This document shows, piece by piece, positions 7,777 to 15,183 of a stretch of 18,855 nt of DNA. The stretch is from Caryophanales bacterium UBA4682 (GTDB lineage: Bacteria > Bacillota_I > Bacilli_A > RFN20 > CAG-288). The translations under genes were made by a program, and so were the position numbers. Numbering within the stretch: position 1 is the first letter of the stretch; each line of letters starts with the position of its first letter. The DNA lies in NCBI GenBank assembly GCA_002404995.1, contig DHKY01000017.1, forward strand, positions 1 to 18,855. The letters are read 5' to 3'. The notes under the pieces were generated by a model. That model saw only the letters and a program-made list of their open reading frames with translations, made no database searches and had not been told where the DNA came from.

Positions 7777-7778
7777 TC

Positions 7779-8579
7779 ATGAAAGCGGAAGAGTTCTGCC
7801 GCTTGAGGAAACAATACAGCCTTCCTTATGCTGACCAAAGAGTCATCCTGGAAGGCTGTTTTTCCTCTTCCGTTGAAAATATCAGGAGGAATCCGGAAAC
7901 CTGCTTTGATGATGAAAAAGCAAAAGAGGTTCTTCATAAAATCGAACACGGATATCCTGCCAACTATCTTGCCGGATATAGGGATGTCCAGCATATCCGG
8001 CTGTTTTTAAATGAAGATACCCTCATTCCACGGAATGAGACCATCTGGTTTGTTTTTGACTATCTGAAACATCACTACTCTTTTAGCCAGAAAGATGTCC
8101 TTGATGTCGGCACGGGTTCCGGACTGATAGCCCTCGGGATAAAAAAACTGTTTCCAGATGCCAAGGTTACTGCCTCGGATATCTGTGAATCCGCACTAGA
8201 AGAGGCTGAAAAATCGGCTCAATATAATGGATTAGAGATTTGTTTCATCAAATCCGACTTTCTTAATGATATTTCAGGTTGCTTTGATTTCATCATTTCG
8301 AATCCCCCATACATTGAAGAAGACAATAAGGATGTCGATGCAAAGTATGAGCCTCCTCTTGCACTCTATAGCGGAAAAGACGGATGTGATTCTTATAAGA
8401 GCCTGTTTTCTTCCTTGGATTCCCACTTAAAAGAAGGAGGAATCAGCTTCTTCGAACTCGAATCTACAAATGTAGACCGTGTCAGGATGATTGCAGACCA
8501 TCTTCTCCCTTCCTATACAAAAGAAGTCCTAAAAGACCAGTATAATCGGCCTCGATATCTGATCAGGAAGAAAGCCTAG
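7779..8579 (+). CDS. prmC: Release factor glutamine methyltransferase
   Basis: S-adenosylmethionine-dependent enzyme that methylates the glutamine of the release-factor GGQ motif, here the product of the preceding gene. The C-terminal Rossmann-fold domain shows motif I 'DVLDVGTGSGLIALGIKKLFP' (19 residues from the second position), an acidic residue in 'VTASDICESAL', and the catalytic NPPY in 'IISNPPYIEED'. The N-terminal helical release-factor-binding domain occupies about the first 80 residues, ending in 'PANYLAGYRDVQHIRLFLNEDTLIPRNET'. 266 residues is a normal length. The start lies two bases after the prfA stop, consistent with translational coupling. Its last four bases overlap the end of the opposite-strand membrane gene, so no intergenic terminator is available. 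Confidence 0.96.
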   Translation: MKAEEFCRLRKQYSLPYADQRVILEGCFSSSVENIRRNPETCFDDEKAKEVLHKIEHGYPANYLAGYRDVQHIRLFLNEDTLIPRNETIWFVFDYLKHHYSFSQKDVLDVGTGSGLIALGIKKLFPDAKVTASDICESALEEAEKSAQYNGLEICFIKSDFLNDISGCFDFIISNPPYIEEDNKDVDAKYEPPLALYSGKDGCDSYKSLFSSLDSHLKEGGISFFELESTNVDRVRMIADHLLPSYTKEVLKDQYNRPRYLIRKKA

Positions 8580-9499
8580 TAATCTTCCGGAGCTCCCGTC
8601 CAGGTCCGTCCCTCGACAATCAAGCAGACAAGGAAGGAAATACCGAACAATATCCTGAATAAGATGAAGAAGAAATTCAACCCACTAGGACGTCCTGAAA
8701 AATCAAAGGTAAGGTAGTCTAGAATCCTAAGAATCCTTCCATTGAAGAAGAAACCGTATTTGAAGTGACGCGGAAACCATAAAGAAGAAAGAAAATACAA
8801 AGGAACCACAAGGATTCCAAGTAAGGAAACCTGAATAGTCAAATCAAAGGATTGCTGTGCTTTTGTGATTGATACGATGAACATCGCCCTTGCAATCAAA
8901 AAACCAATTGCACGCCTGATCTTCGAAAACTTTGTTTTCTTGATTGTGCTCCTGCGTTTTCTTGCTTCGCCTTCTGGAATCGATTCCAGATCCTCTTCGA
9001 TTTCCTTGTTCACTGGCGCTGCATTCAGAAAATCAAAGGCAGTGTCTCCGTTGGTACCCTCTTTCCTTGAGTTCTTTCCGAAAAGGATTCTTTTTCTTCG
9101 ATAATACCTATAAAAAACTGCATTAATGAACCTTCCAAGGAAGCAATAGATAATGAAAGTAATCAGAATCGGATATACGGAAATCGACAGGTTCCTTCCG
9201 AAAGGAGCCTGGTTGATAAACCTAACAAACAGGATACAGGCCCTTTCATAGAAATAAAGGAACGTACTCCGCCTTGGCCGATAGACACATAGGCATCCGT
9301 TACCAAGAGCAGACGCTAACCTGATAAGGCAGGGAATAACAATTTCCTTCCAGTTCTGCTCATCATTCAGATAGTAAAGAATATAGGAAGGAAGCGTGAT
9401 AAAGAAGATCCTTGAGACAATTACAAGGATTCGGTTGATATTGTCGATGCGAAGGATAAAACGGATAAAGGAATCACTTCTTCTTTTCATGTCACCCAT
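8576..9499 (-). CDS. Hypothetical multi-pass membrane protein
   Basis: 307 residues, rich in I, F, L, Y and R. Hydrophobic stretches suitable for membrane helices are near residues 22-43, 105-125, 196-213, 222-242 and 274-295. A charged, probably cytoplasmic loop covers about 130-195, with an acidic patch ('NKEIEEDLESIPEGEARKRR', about 164-183) next to a basic one. I recognise no family; the size and layout resemble RDD or YckC-like membrane proteins only superficially. The start at 9499 has TAGGA ten bases upstream. A second in-frame ATG at 9490 is possible, because a TATAAT box overlaps the first ATG. It converges on prmC with a 4-base overlap and is divergent from dnaX. Confidence 0.7.
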   Translation of the reverse strand: MGDMKRRSDSFIRFILRIDNINRILVIVSRIFFITLPSYILYYLNDEQNWKEIVIPCLIRLASALGNGCLCVYRPRRSTFLYFYERACILFVRFINQAPFGRNLSISVYPILITFIIYCFLGRFINAVFYRYYRRKRILFGKNSRKEGTNGDTAFDFLNAAPVNKEIEEDLESIPEGEARKRRSTIKKTKFSKIRRAIGFLIARAMFIVSITKAQQSFDLTIQVSLLGILVVPLYFLSSLWFPRHFKYGFFFNGRILRILDYLTFDFSGRPSGLNFFFILFRILFGISFLVCLIVEGRTWTGAPEDY

Positions 9500-9590
9500 T
9501 ATAAACGATTCCTATCTTTCTAAGCAGTTAAGATTCATCTTTTCCATAGAAATATTGACGCATCGCAAGAAGAAAAAAGAGGGTCTGTTA

Positions 9591-9596
9591 TATAAT
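9591..9596 (+). promoter_or_regulatory. -10 box of the dnaX operon
   Basis: TATAAT, with a TG a few bases upstream, lies 22 bases before the GTG start of dnaX and just ahead of its GAGAGG ribosome site, so the leader would be about 15 bases. A TTGACG at 9555-9560 is 30 bases away, too far to be the matching -35. Confidence 0.5.
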
Positions 9597-9618
9597 ATTA
9601 GGAAGAGAGGCAACAAGA

Positions 9619-11271
9619 GTGGCTTACCAGGCATTTTATAACAAATACCGTCCTCAGACCTTTGATGAAGTCGTGGGACAGAAAGCAATCGTAACAACAT
9701 TGAAGAACGCAATCCAAGAAGACAAGATTGCCCATGCCTATCTTTTCTGTGGTCCCAGAGGAACCGGAAAGACAACAAGGGCCCGTCTCTTTGCAAAAGC
9801 ATTGAACTGCAAAGAAGGGCTTGGTCATCAGTGCTTAGAATGCGACAGCTGCAAAAGGATTGCCACCGGCGATCAACCGGATGTTATTGAAATCGATGCG
9901 GCGAGCAACTCCACTGTCGATTCTGTCCGACAGCTGATTGATAACGTCTCATATCAACCAATCAGGTCAAGATACAAAGTCTACATCATCGATGAGGTCC
10001 ACAACAGGTCAAACTCTGCATTTAATGCACTATTGAAAACTCTCGAGGAGCCGCCGTCCTTTGTCATCTTTATCTTAGCCACAACCGAACCCCAGAAGAT
10101 CATTCCAACGATTCTTTCCCGTGTCCAGCGTTTTGATTTTTCCAAGGTATCTTCTGCTGACTTGATTCAGAACAGGGAACGGATCCTGAAGAACGAAAAT
10201 ATCCAATATGATGAGGAAGCCTTGAAGCTGGTTGCTTCCTTAGCAGATGGTGGTGTACGTGATTCTTTGTCCCTGCTTGATAAAGTCGTTTCTTACTCCG
10301 GAGAGAAGATTACTGCCAAAGATGTCAATGATTTGCTCGGCTTACTAAGCAAAGACGAGGAAATCCGATTATTGAATCTGATTGAACAACGAAAAACAGA
10401 AGAAGTCTTTCAGACCATAAAAGAACGATACCAAGGCGGAATGGATATTAACCGCTTTATGGATGACAGGATATCCTTATACAAGGATAAAATTCTTTAT
10501 TGTTCCACAAAGGATGCTTCTTTGCTTGAAAAAATGGATAAAAATCAAGCAGAGAAATTTGATATCTCCCTTAATTCAGCGAGGAACAAAATCCGGATTC
10601 TTAGGGAAGCGAAACGCCAGAATCGTTTTGCAGATGATTTATATACCCATCTTCAGCTGACCCTTTTAGACAGGAGGAAAGAAGAAGTCTTCCAAGCGAC
10701 TCCTACGCAAGCTCCTGTTAAAAAAGAAGAAAAGTCCCCAGTTGCAATCGAAGAACCGGAGGCTGTCGAAATTACTTCGGATAATACGGAAAAAGGATTT
10801 GTTTCCTTAGCACCGGAAGATACTTCCAAAGGTGAAAAAATTAAATACGATGAGGATGATCTTCTCTATCTCAGGTACCACGCAGATAAAGAAGGGCGAA
10901 AGGAAATTGCAGGAAAGTGGGAGGGCTTCAAGAGCTACTCAGATAGTCAGTTCCAGAGGGAAGCCAAAGCACTTTCGAATTTCTCAATCAATGTCAAAAG
11001 CGATGACATCTTAGTCATCTCCACTCCAAGGCTTAGGCAGCTTGATCGTATTGATACGAAAGATGAGCAGGCCAATTTACGTGAAATCGCAAAGCAGGTC
11101 TTAGGAAAGGAATACCGCATTCTTCCAGTATCCAAAACAGTCTTTGGAAATGCAGTCAAGGCTTTCCGGGAAGGGAAGAAGCCGAATAAGGAATCCGTAA
11201 CCATCGACTTCGGAAGGAAGGAAAAAGCTTCACCGGCCAGTGCCTTCTTCGATGAACTGATGGGAAAATAA
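9619..11271 (+). CDS. dnaX: DNA polymerase III subunit gamma/tau
   Basis: The ATPase motor of the clamp loader, which opens the beta clamp and organises the replisome. The N-terminus is the conserved 'YQAFYNKYRPQTFDEVVGQ'. Walker A 'GPRGTGKT' is at residues 45-52, the four-cysteine zinc module is at C64, C72, C75 and C78, 'EIDAASN' is at 91-97, and Walker B is 'IIDEVH' at 123-128. Sensor 1 is in 'FILATTEPQK'. The arginine-finger motif normally reading SRC is S167-R168-Val here. A linker rich in K, E and P (about 360-400) leads to a tau-type C-terminal domain. The GTG start at 9619 is fixed by the conserved N-terminus and by GAGAGG eight bases upstream. First gene of a seven-gene operon. There is no good frameshift signal, so tau alone is expected. 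Confidence 0.97.
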   Translation: MAYQAFYNKYRPQTFDEVVGQKAIVTTLKNAIQEDKIAHAYLFCGPRGTGKTTRARLFAKALNCKEGLGHQCLECDSCKRIATGDQPDVIEIDAASNSTVDSVRQLIDNVSYQPIRSRYKVYIIDEVHNRSNSAFNALLKTLEEPPSFVIFILATTEPQKIIPTILSRVQRFDFSKVSSADLIQNRERILKNENIQYDEEALKLVASLADGGVRDSLSLLDKVVSYSGEKITAKDVNDLLGLLSKDEEIRLLNLIEQRKTEEVFQTIKERYQGGMDINRFMDDRISLYKDKILYCSTKDASLLEKMDKNQAEKFDISLNSARNKIRILREAKRQNRFADDLYTHLQLTLLDRRKEEVFQATPTQAPVKKEEKSPVAIEEPEAVEITSDNTEKGFVSLAPEDTSKGEKIKYDEDDLLYLRYHADKEGRKEIAGKWEGFKSYSDSQFQREAKALSNFSINVKSDDILVISTPRLRQLDRIDTKDEQANLREIAKQVLGKEYRILPVSKTVFGNAVKAFREGKKPNKESVTIDFGRKEKASPASAFFDELMGK

Positions 11272-11274
11272 AAT

Positions 11275-11280
11275 AGGAGG
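11275..11280 (+). promoter_or_regulatory. Strong ribosome binding site of the ebfC-like gene
   Basis: A perfect AGGAGG lies nine bases before the ATG at 11290. It is the best Shine-Dalgarno sequence in the window and supports this short divergent reading frame as a real gene. Confidence 0.85.
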
Positions 11281-11289
11281 TATCTTACC

Positions 11290-11637
11290 ATGGATGACGA
11301 GAACAGGAAAAAAGCAAAGCAGGCCGCCGATAGGCTCATGCTTCAGACCAAAGCAAAGGAATTCCAGGATAAGCTGAAAGACCTGAGCAGGAAAGAATAC
11401 CAAGGAAAATACAAAGGAATCACTGTCAAAAGGCGCGGCGACTTCACTTTGATCAGCGTTGCGATTGACCAAGGATTCTATGAAACAGCAGGGAAAGCTC
11501 AGCTTGAGACTGCCATCAGGAGCGTCAGGACCAACCTTCACTTAGCCATCACCAGCGAAAGGGAGGAACTCAAAATGAACTTCCAGAGAGACAGGGATCG
11601 TCTCCAGAAAGAAGCCAGGATGAATGGAGCAGATTAA
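11290..11637 (+). CDS. ebfC: YbaB/EbfC-family nucleoid-associated protein (divergent)
   Basis: 115 residues. Proteins of this family form tweezer-like dimers that bind DNA. Evidence for the call is mainly position: dnaX-[small protein]-recR is the near-universal place of ybaB/ebfC. The layout also fits: an N-terminal basic helix ('KKAKQAADRLMLQTKAKEF', 19 residues), a beta segment ('YKGITVKRRGDFTLISVAID') matching the family's 'V+V...G...+v.id' strands, and a C-terminal amphipathic helix ('QLETAIRSVRTNLHLAI'). The usual methionine- and glycine-rich stretches are missing, and the tail is highly charged ('MNFQRDRDRLQKEARMN'), so direct similarity is weak. The last 14 bases overlap the start of recR. 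Confidence 0.72.
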   Translation: MDDENRKKAKQAADRLMLQTKAKEFQDKLKDLSRKEYQGKYKGITVKRRGDFTLISVAIDQGFYETAGKAQLETAIRSVRTNLHLAITSEREELKMNFQRDRDRLQKEARMNGAD

Positions 11638-12241
11638 GACTGTCCAAGACCTGATTGAATGTTATAAAAAGCTTCCTGGTGTCGGATACAGAACAGCAGA
11701 ACGCCTTGCCTATGCAACGCTCAACCTTTCGAAAGAAGACAAGGATGCTTTTATAGAAGCGTTCGAAGAGGCTGAAACAAGAGTAAAGAAGTGTCCGAAT
11801 TGTGGAACTTATTATGATGAAGAATGTCCAATCTGCAGCGACCCCAATAGAGATAAAACTACTCTTTTAGTAGTCAAGGACAGCAAGGATATCCTATCCA
11901 TCGAAAAGACAAACGGATACAAGGGAGGATATTTCACTTTAAAGGGGACCCTTTCTCCTCTGAAGAATAAAAATCCGGAAGATATCGGAATTCCCGAATT
12001 AAAAAAGAGAGTCGAAGAAGACAAAGTAAAGGAAATCATTTTAGCCCTTCCAACTGATCTCGAAGGAGAAACGACCGCCCTTTATATTGCATCTCTTTAT
12101 AAGAAAAACCCGGAAAGGCATGTCTCTAAGCTTGCCAATGGTATTCCAAGGGGGACCAATCTTGAATATCTCGACAATCTGACAATCACTTCATCCATCA
12201 AAGGAAGAATCCAGTTAAACGACAAAGGAAACAAAGAATGA
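11624..12241 (+). CDS. recR: Recombination mediator protein RecR
   Basis: RecR works with RecO (and RecF) to load RecA on single-stranded DNA covered by SSB. Visible domains are an N-terminal helix-hairpin-helix 'KLPGVGYRTAERLAYATL' (residues 16-33), a four-cysteine zinc finger at C57, C60, C68 and C71, a Toprim domain from about residue 79, and the C-terminal 'ITSSIKGRIQL' arm. 205 residues is normal. The Toprim segment is divergent: the family's 'ATNP..EGE' reads 'ALPTDLEGE' here, so the conserved Asn is replaced. The ATG at 11624 lies inside the 3' end of the ebfC-like gene (14-base overlap) with AGGA close upstream. Its TGA overlaps the ATG of tmk by four bases. Both overlaps suggest translational coupling. 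Confidence 0.95.
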   Translation: MEQIKTVQDLIECYKKLPGVGYRTAERLAYATLNLSKEDKDAFIEAFEEAETRVKKCPNCGTYYDEECPICSDPNRDKTTLLVVKDSKDILSIEKTNGYKGGYFTLKGTLSPLKNKNPEDIGIPELKKRVEEDKVKEIILALPTDLEGETTALYIASLYKKNPERHVSKLANGIPRGTNLEYLDNLTITSSIKGRIQLNDKGNKE

Positions 12242-12873
12242 AAGAACCATTATTTTTTACTTTTGAGGGCGGAGAGGGTGCCGGAAAGACAACCGTCATC
12301 AATCGTGTTGCAGAAATGCTGAAAGAAAAAGGAATCGATGTCCTTGTCACCCGCGAACCGGGAGGTTCCCGGATTGCGGAATTGATCCGGAACCTGATTC
12401 TCGATAAAAAGAATACTGACAGGGATCCAAGAACTGAAGCTCTGCTCTATGCAGCCAGCCGTCGTCAGCACCTTGTCGAAGTCATTCTTCCTGCCTTGAA
12501 GAAAGGAACCACTGTTCTGTGTGACCGGTATATTGATTCTTCTCTTGCTTATCAAGGATACGCAAGAGGACTTGGAATCAACGAAATCCTATCTATCAAT
12601 AAATTCGCCATTGATAAATCAAGGCCGGATTTGACTTTCTTTCTTGACCTAGCACCGGAAGAAGGACTGAAACGAATCCAAAGCCAGAGACAGAACGAAA
12701 TCAATCGTTTGGATCTCGAAACTCTCGACTTCCACCACAAAGTACACGAAGGATACAGGATTCTCTGCGACCAGTATCCAAAACGGATTGTTCGCATCGA
12801 TGCCAGCCAAGAAGCTGAGAAAGTCACAATGGACTGCTACTCTCGTATCCTGTTAGAAAAACAAGTAGGCTAG
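12238..12873 (+). CDS. tmk: Thymidylate kinase
   Basis: Phosphorylates dTMP to dTDP with ATP, an essential step in dTTP supply. The P-loop 'FEGGEGAGKTT' is at residues 9-19. 'TREPGGSRIAELIRNLIL' is the TMP-binding and DR-like region, and 'DRYIDSSLAYQGYARG' starts at Asp96. A lid with 'RIQSQRQNEINRLD' follows. 211 residues matches the family. The ATG overlaps the recR stop (ATGA), and holB starts a few bases after the stop. Its place between recR and holB is as in Bacillus, but the small genes often found there (yaaL, bofA, yaaQ, darA) are absent. Confidence 0.97.
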   Translation: MKEPLFFTFEGGEGAGKTTVINRVAEMLKEKGIDVLVTREPGGSRIAELIRNLILDKKNTDRDPRTEALLYAASRRQHLVEVILPALKKGTTVLCDRYIDSSLAYQGYARGLGINEILSINKFAIDKSRPDLTFFLDLAPEEGLKRIQSQRQNEINRLDLETLDFHHKVHEGYRILCDQYPKRIVRIDASQEAEKVTMDCYSRILLEKQVG

Positions 12874-12877
12874 CTCA

Positions 12878-13873
12878 GTGACAAAACAGATCAGGATGGA
12901 AAAGGAACCAAAGCTCTACCGGCTGTTCCTCAATTCCAGAAAAAACAATCGCATTGCTGGTGCTTATCTGCTCTATGGGCAGAGAAACGCACCTTTAAAG
13001 GAAACGGCTAGGTATCTCAGCCAGTCCCTTTCCTGTGAAAAAGATATTTTCGCATGCAACGAATGTCCATCCTGCCAACGTTTTCTCAATCATACCCATC
13101 CAGATTTCATTCTCATCGATGGGGAGAACAAAACCATCAAAAAAGAGGACATCCACGCTCTGGAAGACAAGTTCTCCCAGACCGCCTTTGAAAAAGGACA
13201 CCGCCTTACCTATGTCATTCATTGTGTAGAGAACAGGACAGAGGAAGCCGCTAACGCAATTCTGAAATTTCTCGAGGAACCAAAGTCTGGACAAGTTGCC
13301 TTCCTAACAAGCCACAATCCCGATAAGGTATTGAAAACGATCCTCTCCCGTTCGCTCTCTATCCGTGTGGATCCAATTGATCCAAAAGGATTCCGGAAAA
13401 AACTAGAAGAAACTGAATATGCATCCGGGAAGAAGAAAATCCACCTTTCCGCTGGAGCTGCCTATATTCTCTCCCGTCTTTTCTCGGATGAAGAAGAAGT
13501 CCGGAAAAGGATCGAAGAAAACGGTTCATTCCTAAATGGATATCAAGCCGCTGAGGACTTCTTCTCTGCTCTTCCTGCTTCCTTCAATAAAGCAAGTTAT
13601 GTTTTACTGCTTGAAATCAGTCAGAGGAAAGATAGCGCGTGTTATAATTGGTTATACCTGACCATCAGCGAAATCTTTTCTATGGTCCTTCTGGATGAGA
13701 AAGACGATGATAATCCCTTCAATGACATCATACAGGAACTTTCCAAAAAGAAGGAAAACGTCAGGAAAGGACAGAAAATCATCAGCGAAGCTCTGTCGCT
13801 TCGTCAATTGAATCTCAATCCAACACTCGTCGCCGCTAAGCTCAGCTTAGCACTAAAAGGAAACAGCAAATGA
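12878..13873 (+). CDS. holB: DNA polymerase III subunit delta prime
   Basis: Non-motor clamp-loader subunit that completes the ring with DnaX and delta. The N-terminal AAA-like domain has a degenerate P-loop ('YGQRNAPLKET' in place of GxxGxGKT), as expected for delta prime, a zinc-binding cysteine set (C53, C60, C63, C66), 'HPDFILI', and the conserved 'AANAILKFLEEP'. 'KTILSRSLSIRV' holds the Ser-Arg arginine-finger motif. 331 residues. The GTG at 12878 is chosen because GTAGG stands eight bases upstream; the first internal ATG at 12896 has no usable spacing. Its TGA overlaps the ricT ATG by four bases. Confidence 0.93.
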   Translation: MTKQIRMEKEPKLYRLFLNSRKNNRIAGAYLLYGQRNAPLKETARYLSQSLSCEKDIFACNECPSCQRFLNHTHPDFILIDGENKTIKKEDIHALEDKFSQTAFEKGHRLTYVIHCVENRTEEAANAILKFLEEPKSGQVAFLTSHNPDKVLKTILSRSLSIRVDPIDPKGFRKKLEETEYASGKKKIHLSAGAAYILSRLFSDEEEVRKRIEENGSFLNGYQAAEDFFSALPASFNKASYVLLLEISQRKDSACYNWLYLTISEIFSMVLLDEKDDDNPFNDIIQELSKKKENVRKGQKIISEALSLRQLNLNPTLVAAKLSLALKGNSK

Positions 13874-15183
13874 CATATCTACTCGGTGTATCTTTTGATT
13901 TCAGGGGAAGGAAGTACTACCGCTTCAAAGAAGAAGCCAAGCCCCATGACAAGGTCGTCATCACAAACGAACACGGAACCTTCGTCGGAGAAGTACTCAA
14001 AGCCCGTATTGCTAGCGAGGAAGAAGAAAAGTCAGAGAATTTCTCCACGCTCTTCCCACCGGTCATCCGCAAAGCGGATGAACAGGATTTGCGATTTTTA
14101 GGAGAAGCCGAAAAACGCGGAGAGGAAATCTCTCGCCGTGCCCAGAAAGAAAGCAACAAGCTCCAATTAGAGAGGCATATCCTAAAATCCTACCTTGATT
14201 TATATGACAACAAAGTCGTCATCACTTTCGCATCCGATAAACGTGTTGACTTCCGTCAGCTCGTCCGGAACCTATCCGAAGTCTTTAAGATGCGAATCGA
14301 GTTCCGTCAGATTGGATACCGCGATGAAGTAAAGCTGTTTGGAGCACTTGGTCCCTGCGGACTTCCGACCTGCTGTTCCTCCTTCAGGAAAGGATTTGAT
14401 ACCATCTCAGTCAATAGGGCAAAGAACCAGTTCCTACCGGTCAACAACAGGAAGCTTTCCGGTATCTGCGGAAAGCTCAGGTGCTGCCTGAAATTTGAAG
14501 ATGAAACCTATTCCAAACTCCGTCCTCTCTTCCCGAAGATCAATTCCAAGTTCCTTTATGATGGAAAAGACTACAAGGTCTCCGGATTGAATGTCTTCAC
14601 TGGTTCCATCACTGCCTTCTACGAAGAAGGAGACGAGAAAAAACGAAAGATCTACGAGACCTTCACCAAAGAAGAATTCGAGCGTGTTAAGATGGGACTT
14701 CCGAAAGAAGACGAAACCCTGCTTCTGAAGGATGTGGATATCAACAGCGGAATCGATCTTTCCGGACACGGAATCAAAGATACCGAAAATCGCATCAACC
14801 AGATTAAGACAAACGAGGAACGCCGCCGTAATCAGATGGAACAGCAGACAAAGCCGGTCCAAGGCAAACGTCCTTCGGCTCAAGGAGGAAAAAGCCAGTC
14901 TTTCAACAAAAAGCCAAACAATGGCTTCCATACTGGAAACGGCAGGAACAAAGGCAACCCGCAGAATCAATCGCATGGCACCAATTCCTTCCAGGGACGG
15001 AAACCGCAGGGAACTACCCATAGTTTTGGAAACACCAATCCAAGAAGAGGCAATGCCGGCCGTTCCTACTCTCATGCCTCTACCGGCCATCAGTCCGGAT
15101 TTATTCCAGTTTCCCAGATTACCGATAAGTCCATCCTGGATGTAAAGCCAACCGCAAAGAAGAACGATGAGGATAAAAAATAG
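13870..15183 (+). CDS. ricT: PSP1-domain protein RicT (YaaT) with a long disordered tail
   Basis: The first 275 or so residues are a PSP1/YaaT protein. In Bacillus subtilis RicT joins RicA and RicF in an iron-sulfur complex that helps RNase Y process mRNAs. The conserved cysteine clusters are present: 'GPCGLPTCCSSF' (C163, C168, C169) and 'GICGKLRCCLKFEDETY' (C200, C205, C206). From about residue 310 to 437 there is a low-complexity tail rich in N, Q, G, S, R, K and H, with scattered R-G and G-R pairs. It ends in a more ordered hydrophobic segment 'SGFIPVSQITDKSILDV' and an acidic/lysine tip. Bacillus RicT, about 275 residues, lacks this. The ATG overlaps the holB stop (ATGA); rsmI starts 17 bases before the ricT stop. 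Confidence 0.93.
   Translation: MTYLLGVSFDFRGRKYYRFKEEAKPHDKVVITNEHGTFVGEVLKARIASEEEEKSENFSTLFPPVIRKADEQDLRFLGEAEKRGEEISRRAQKESNKLQLERHILKSYLDLYDNKVVITFASDKRVDFRQLVRNLSEVFKMRIEFRQIGYRDEVKLFGALGPCGLPTCCSSFRKGFDTISVNRAKNQFLPVNNRKLSGICGKLRCCLKFEDETYSKLRPLFPKINSKFLYDGKDYKVSGLNVFTGSITAFYEEGDEKKRKIYETFTKEEFERVKMGLPKEDETLLLKDVDINSGIDLSGHGIKDTENRINQIKTNEERRRNQMEQQTKPVQGKRPSAQGGKSQSFNKKPNNGFHTGNGRNKGNPQNQSHGTNSFQGRKPQGTTHSFGNTNPRRGNAGRSYSHASTGHQSGFIPVSQITDKSILDVKPTAKKNDEDKK

Noticed and set aside
7602..7994. A 130-codon open frame antisense to the prfA/prmC junction.
   Set aside because: It is opposite two conserved genes and shows no recognisable protein features or initiation signal.
8925..8939. 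GAAAAC/GTTTTC hairpin as a terminator for prmC.
   Set aside because: The stem is short and AT-rich, has no following T run, and is about 350 bases past the gene.
9555..9596. TTGACG as the -35 of the dnaX promoter.
   Set aside because: The spacer to TATAAT is 30 bases, well outside the workable range.
10717..10735. Programmed frameshift in dnaX at a run of six A's.
   Set aside because: The frame is GTT AAA AAA GAA, which is not an X-XXY-YYZ slippery heptamer of the dnaX type, and no strong downstream hairpin is evident.
14434..15090. A 218-codon open frame antisense to ricT.
   Set aside because: It mirrors the biased codons of the low-complexity ricT tail, has no ribosome site, and lies opposite a well-supported conserved gene.
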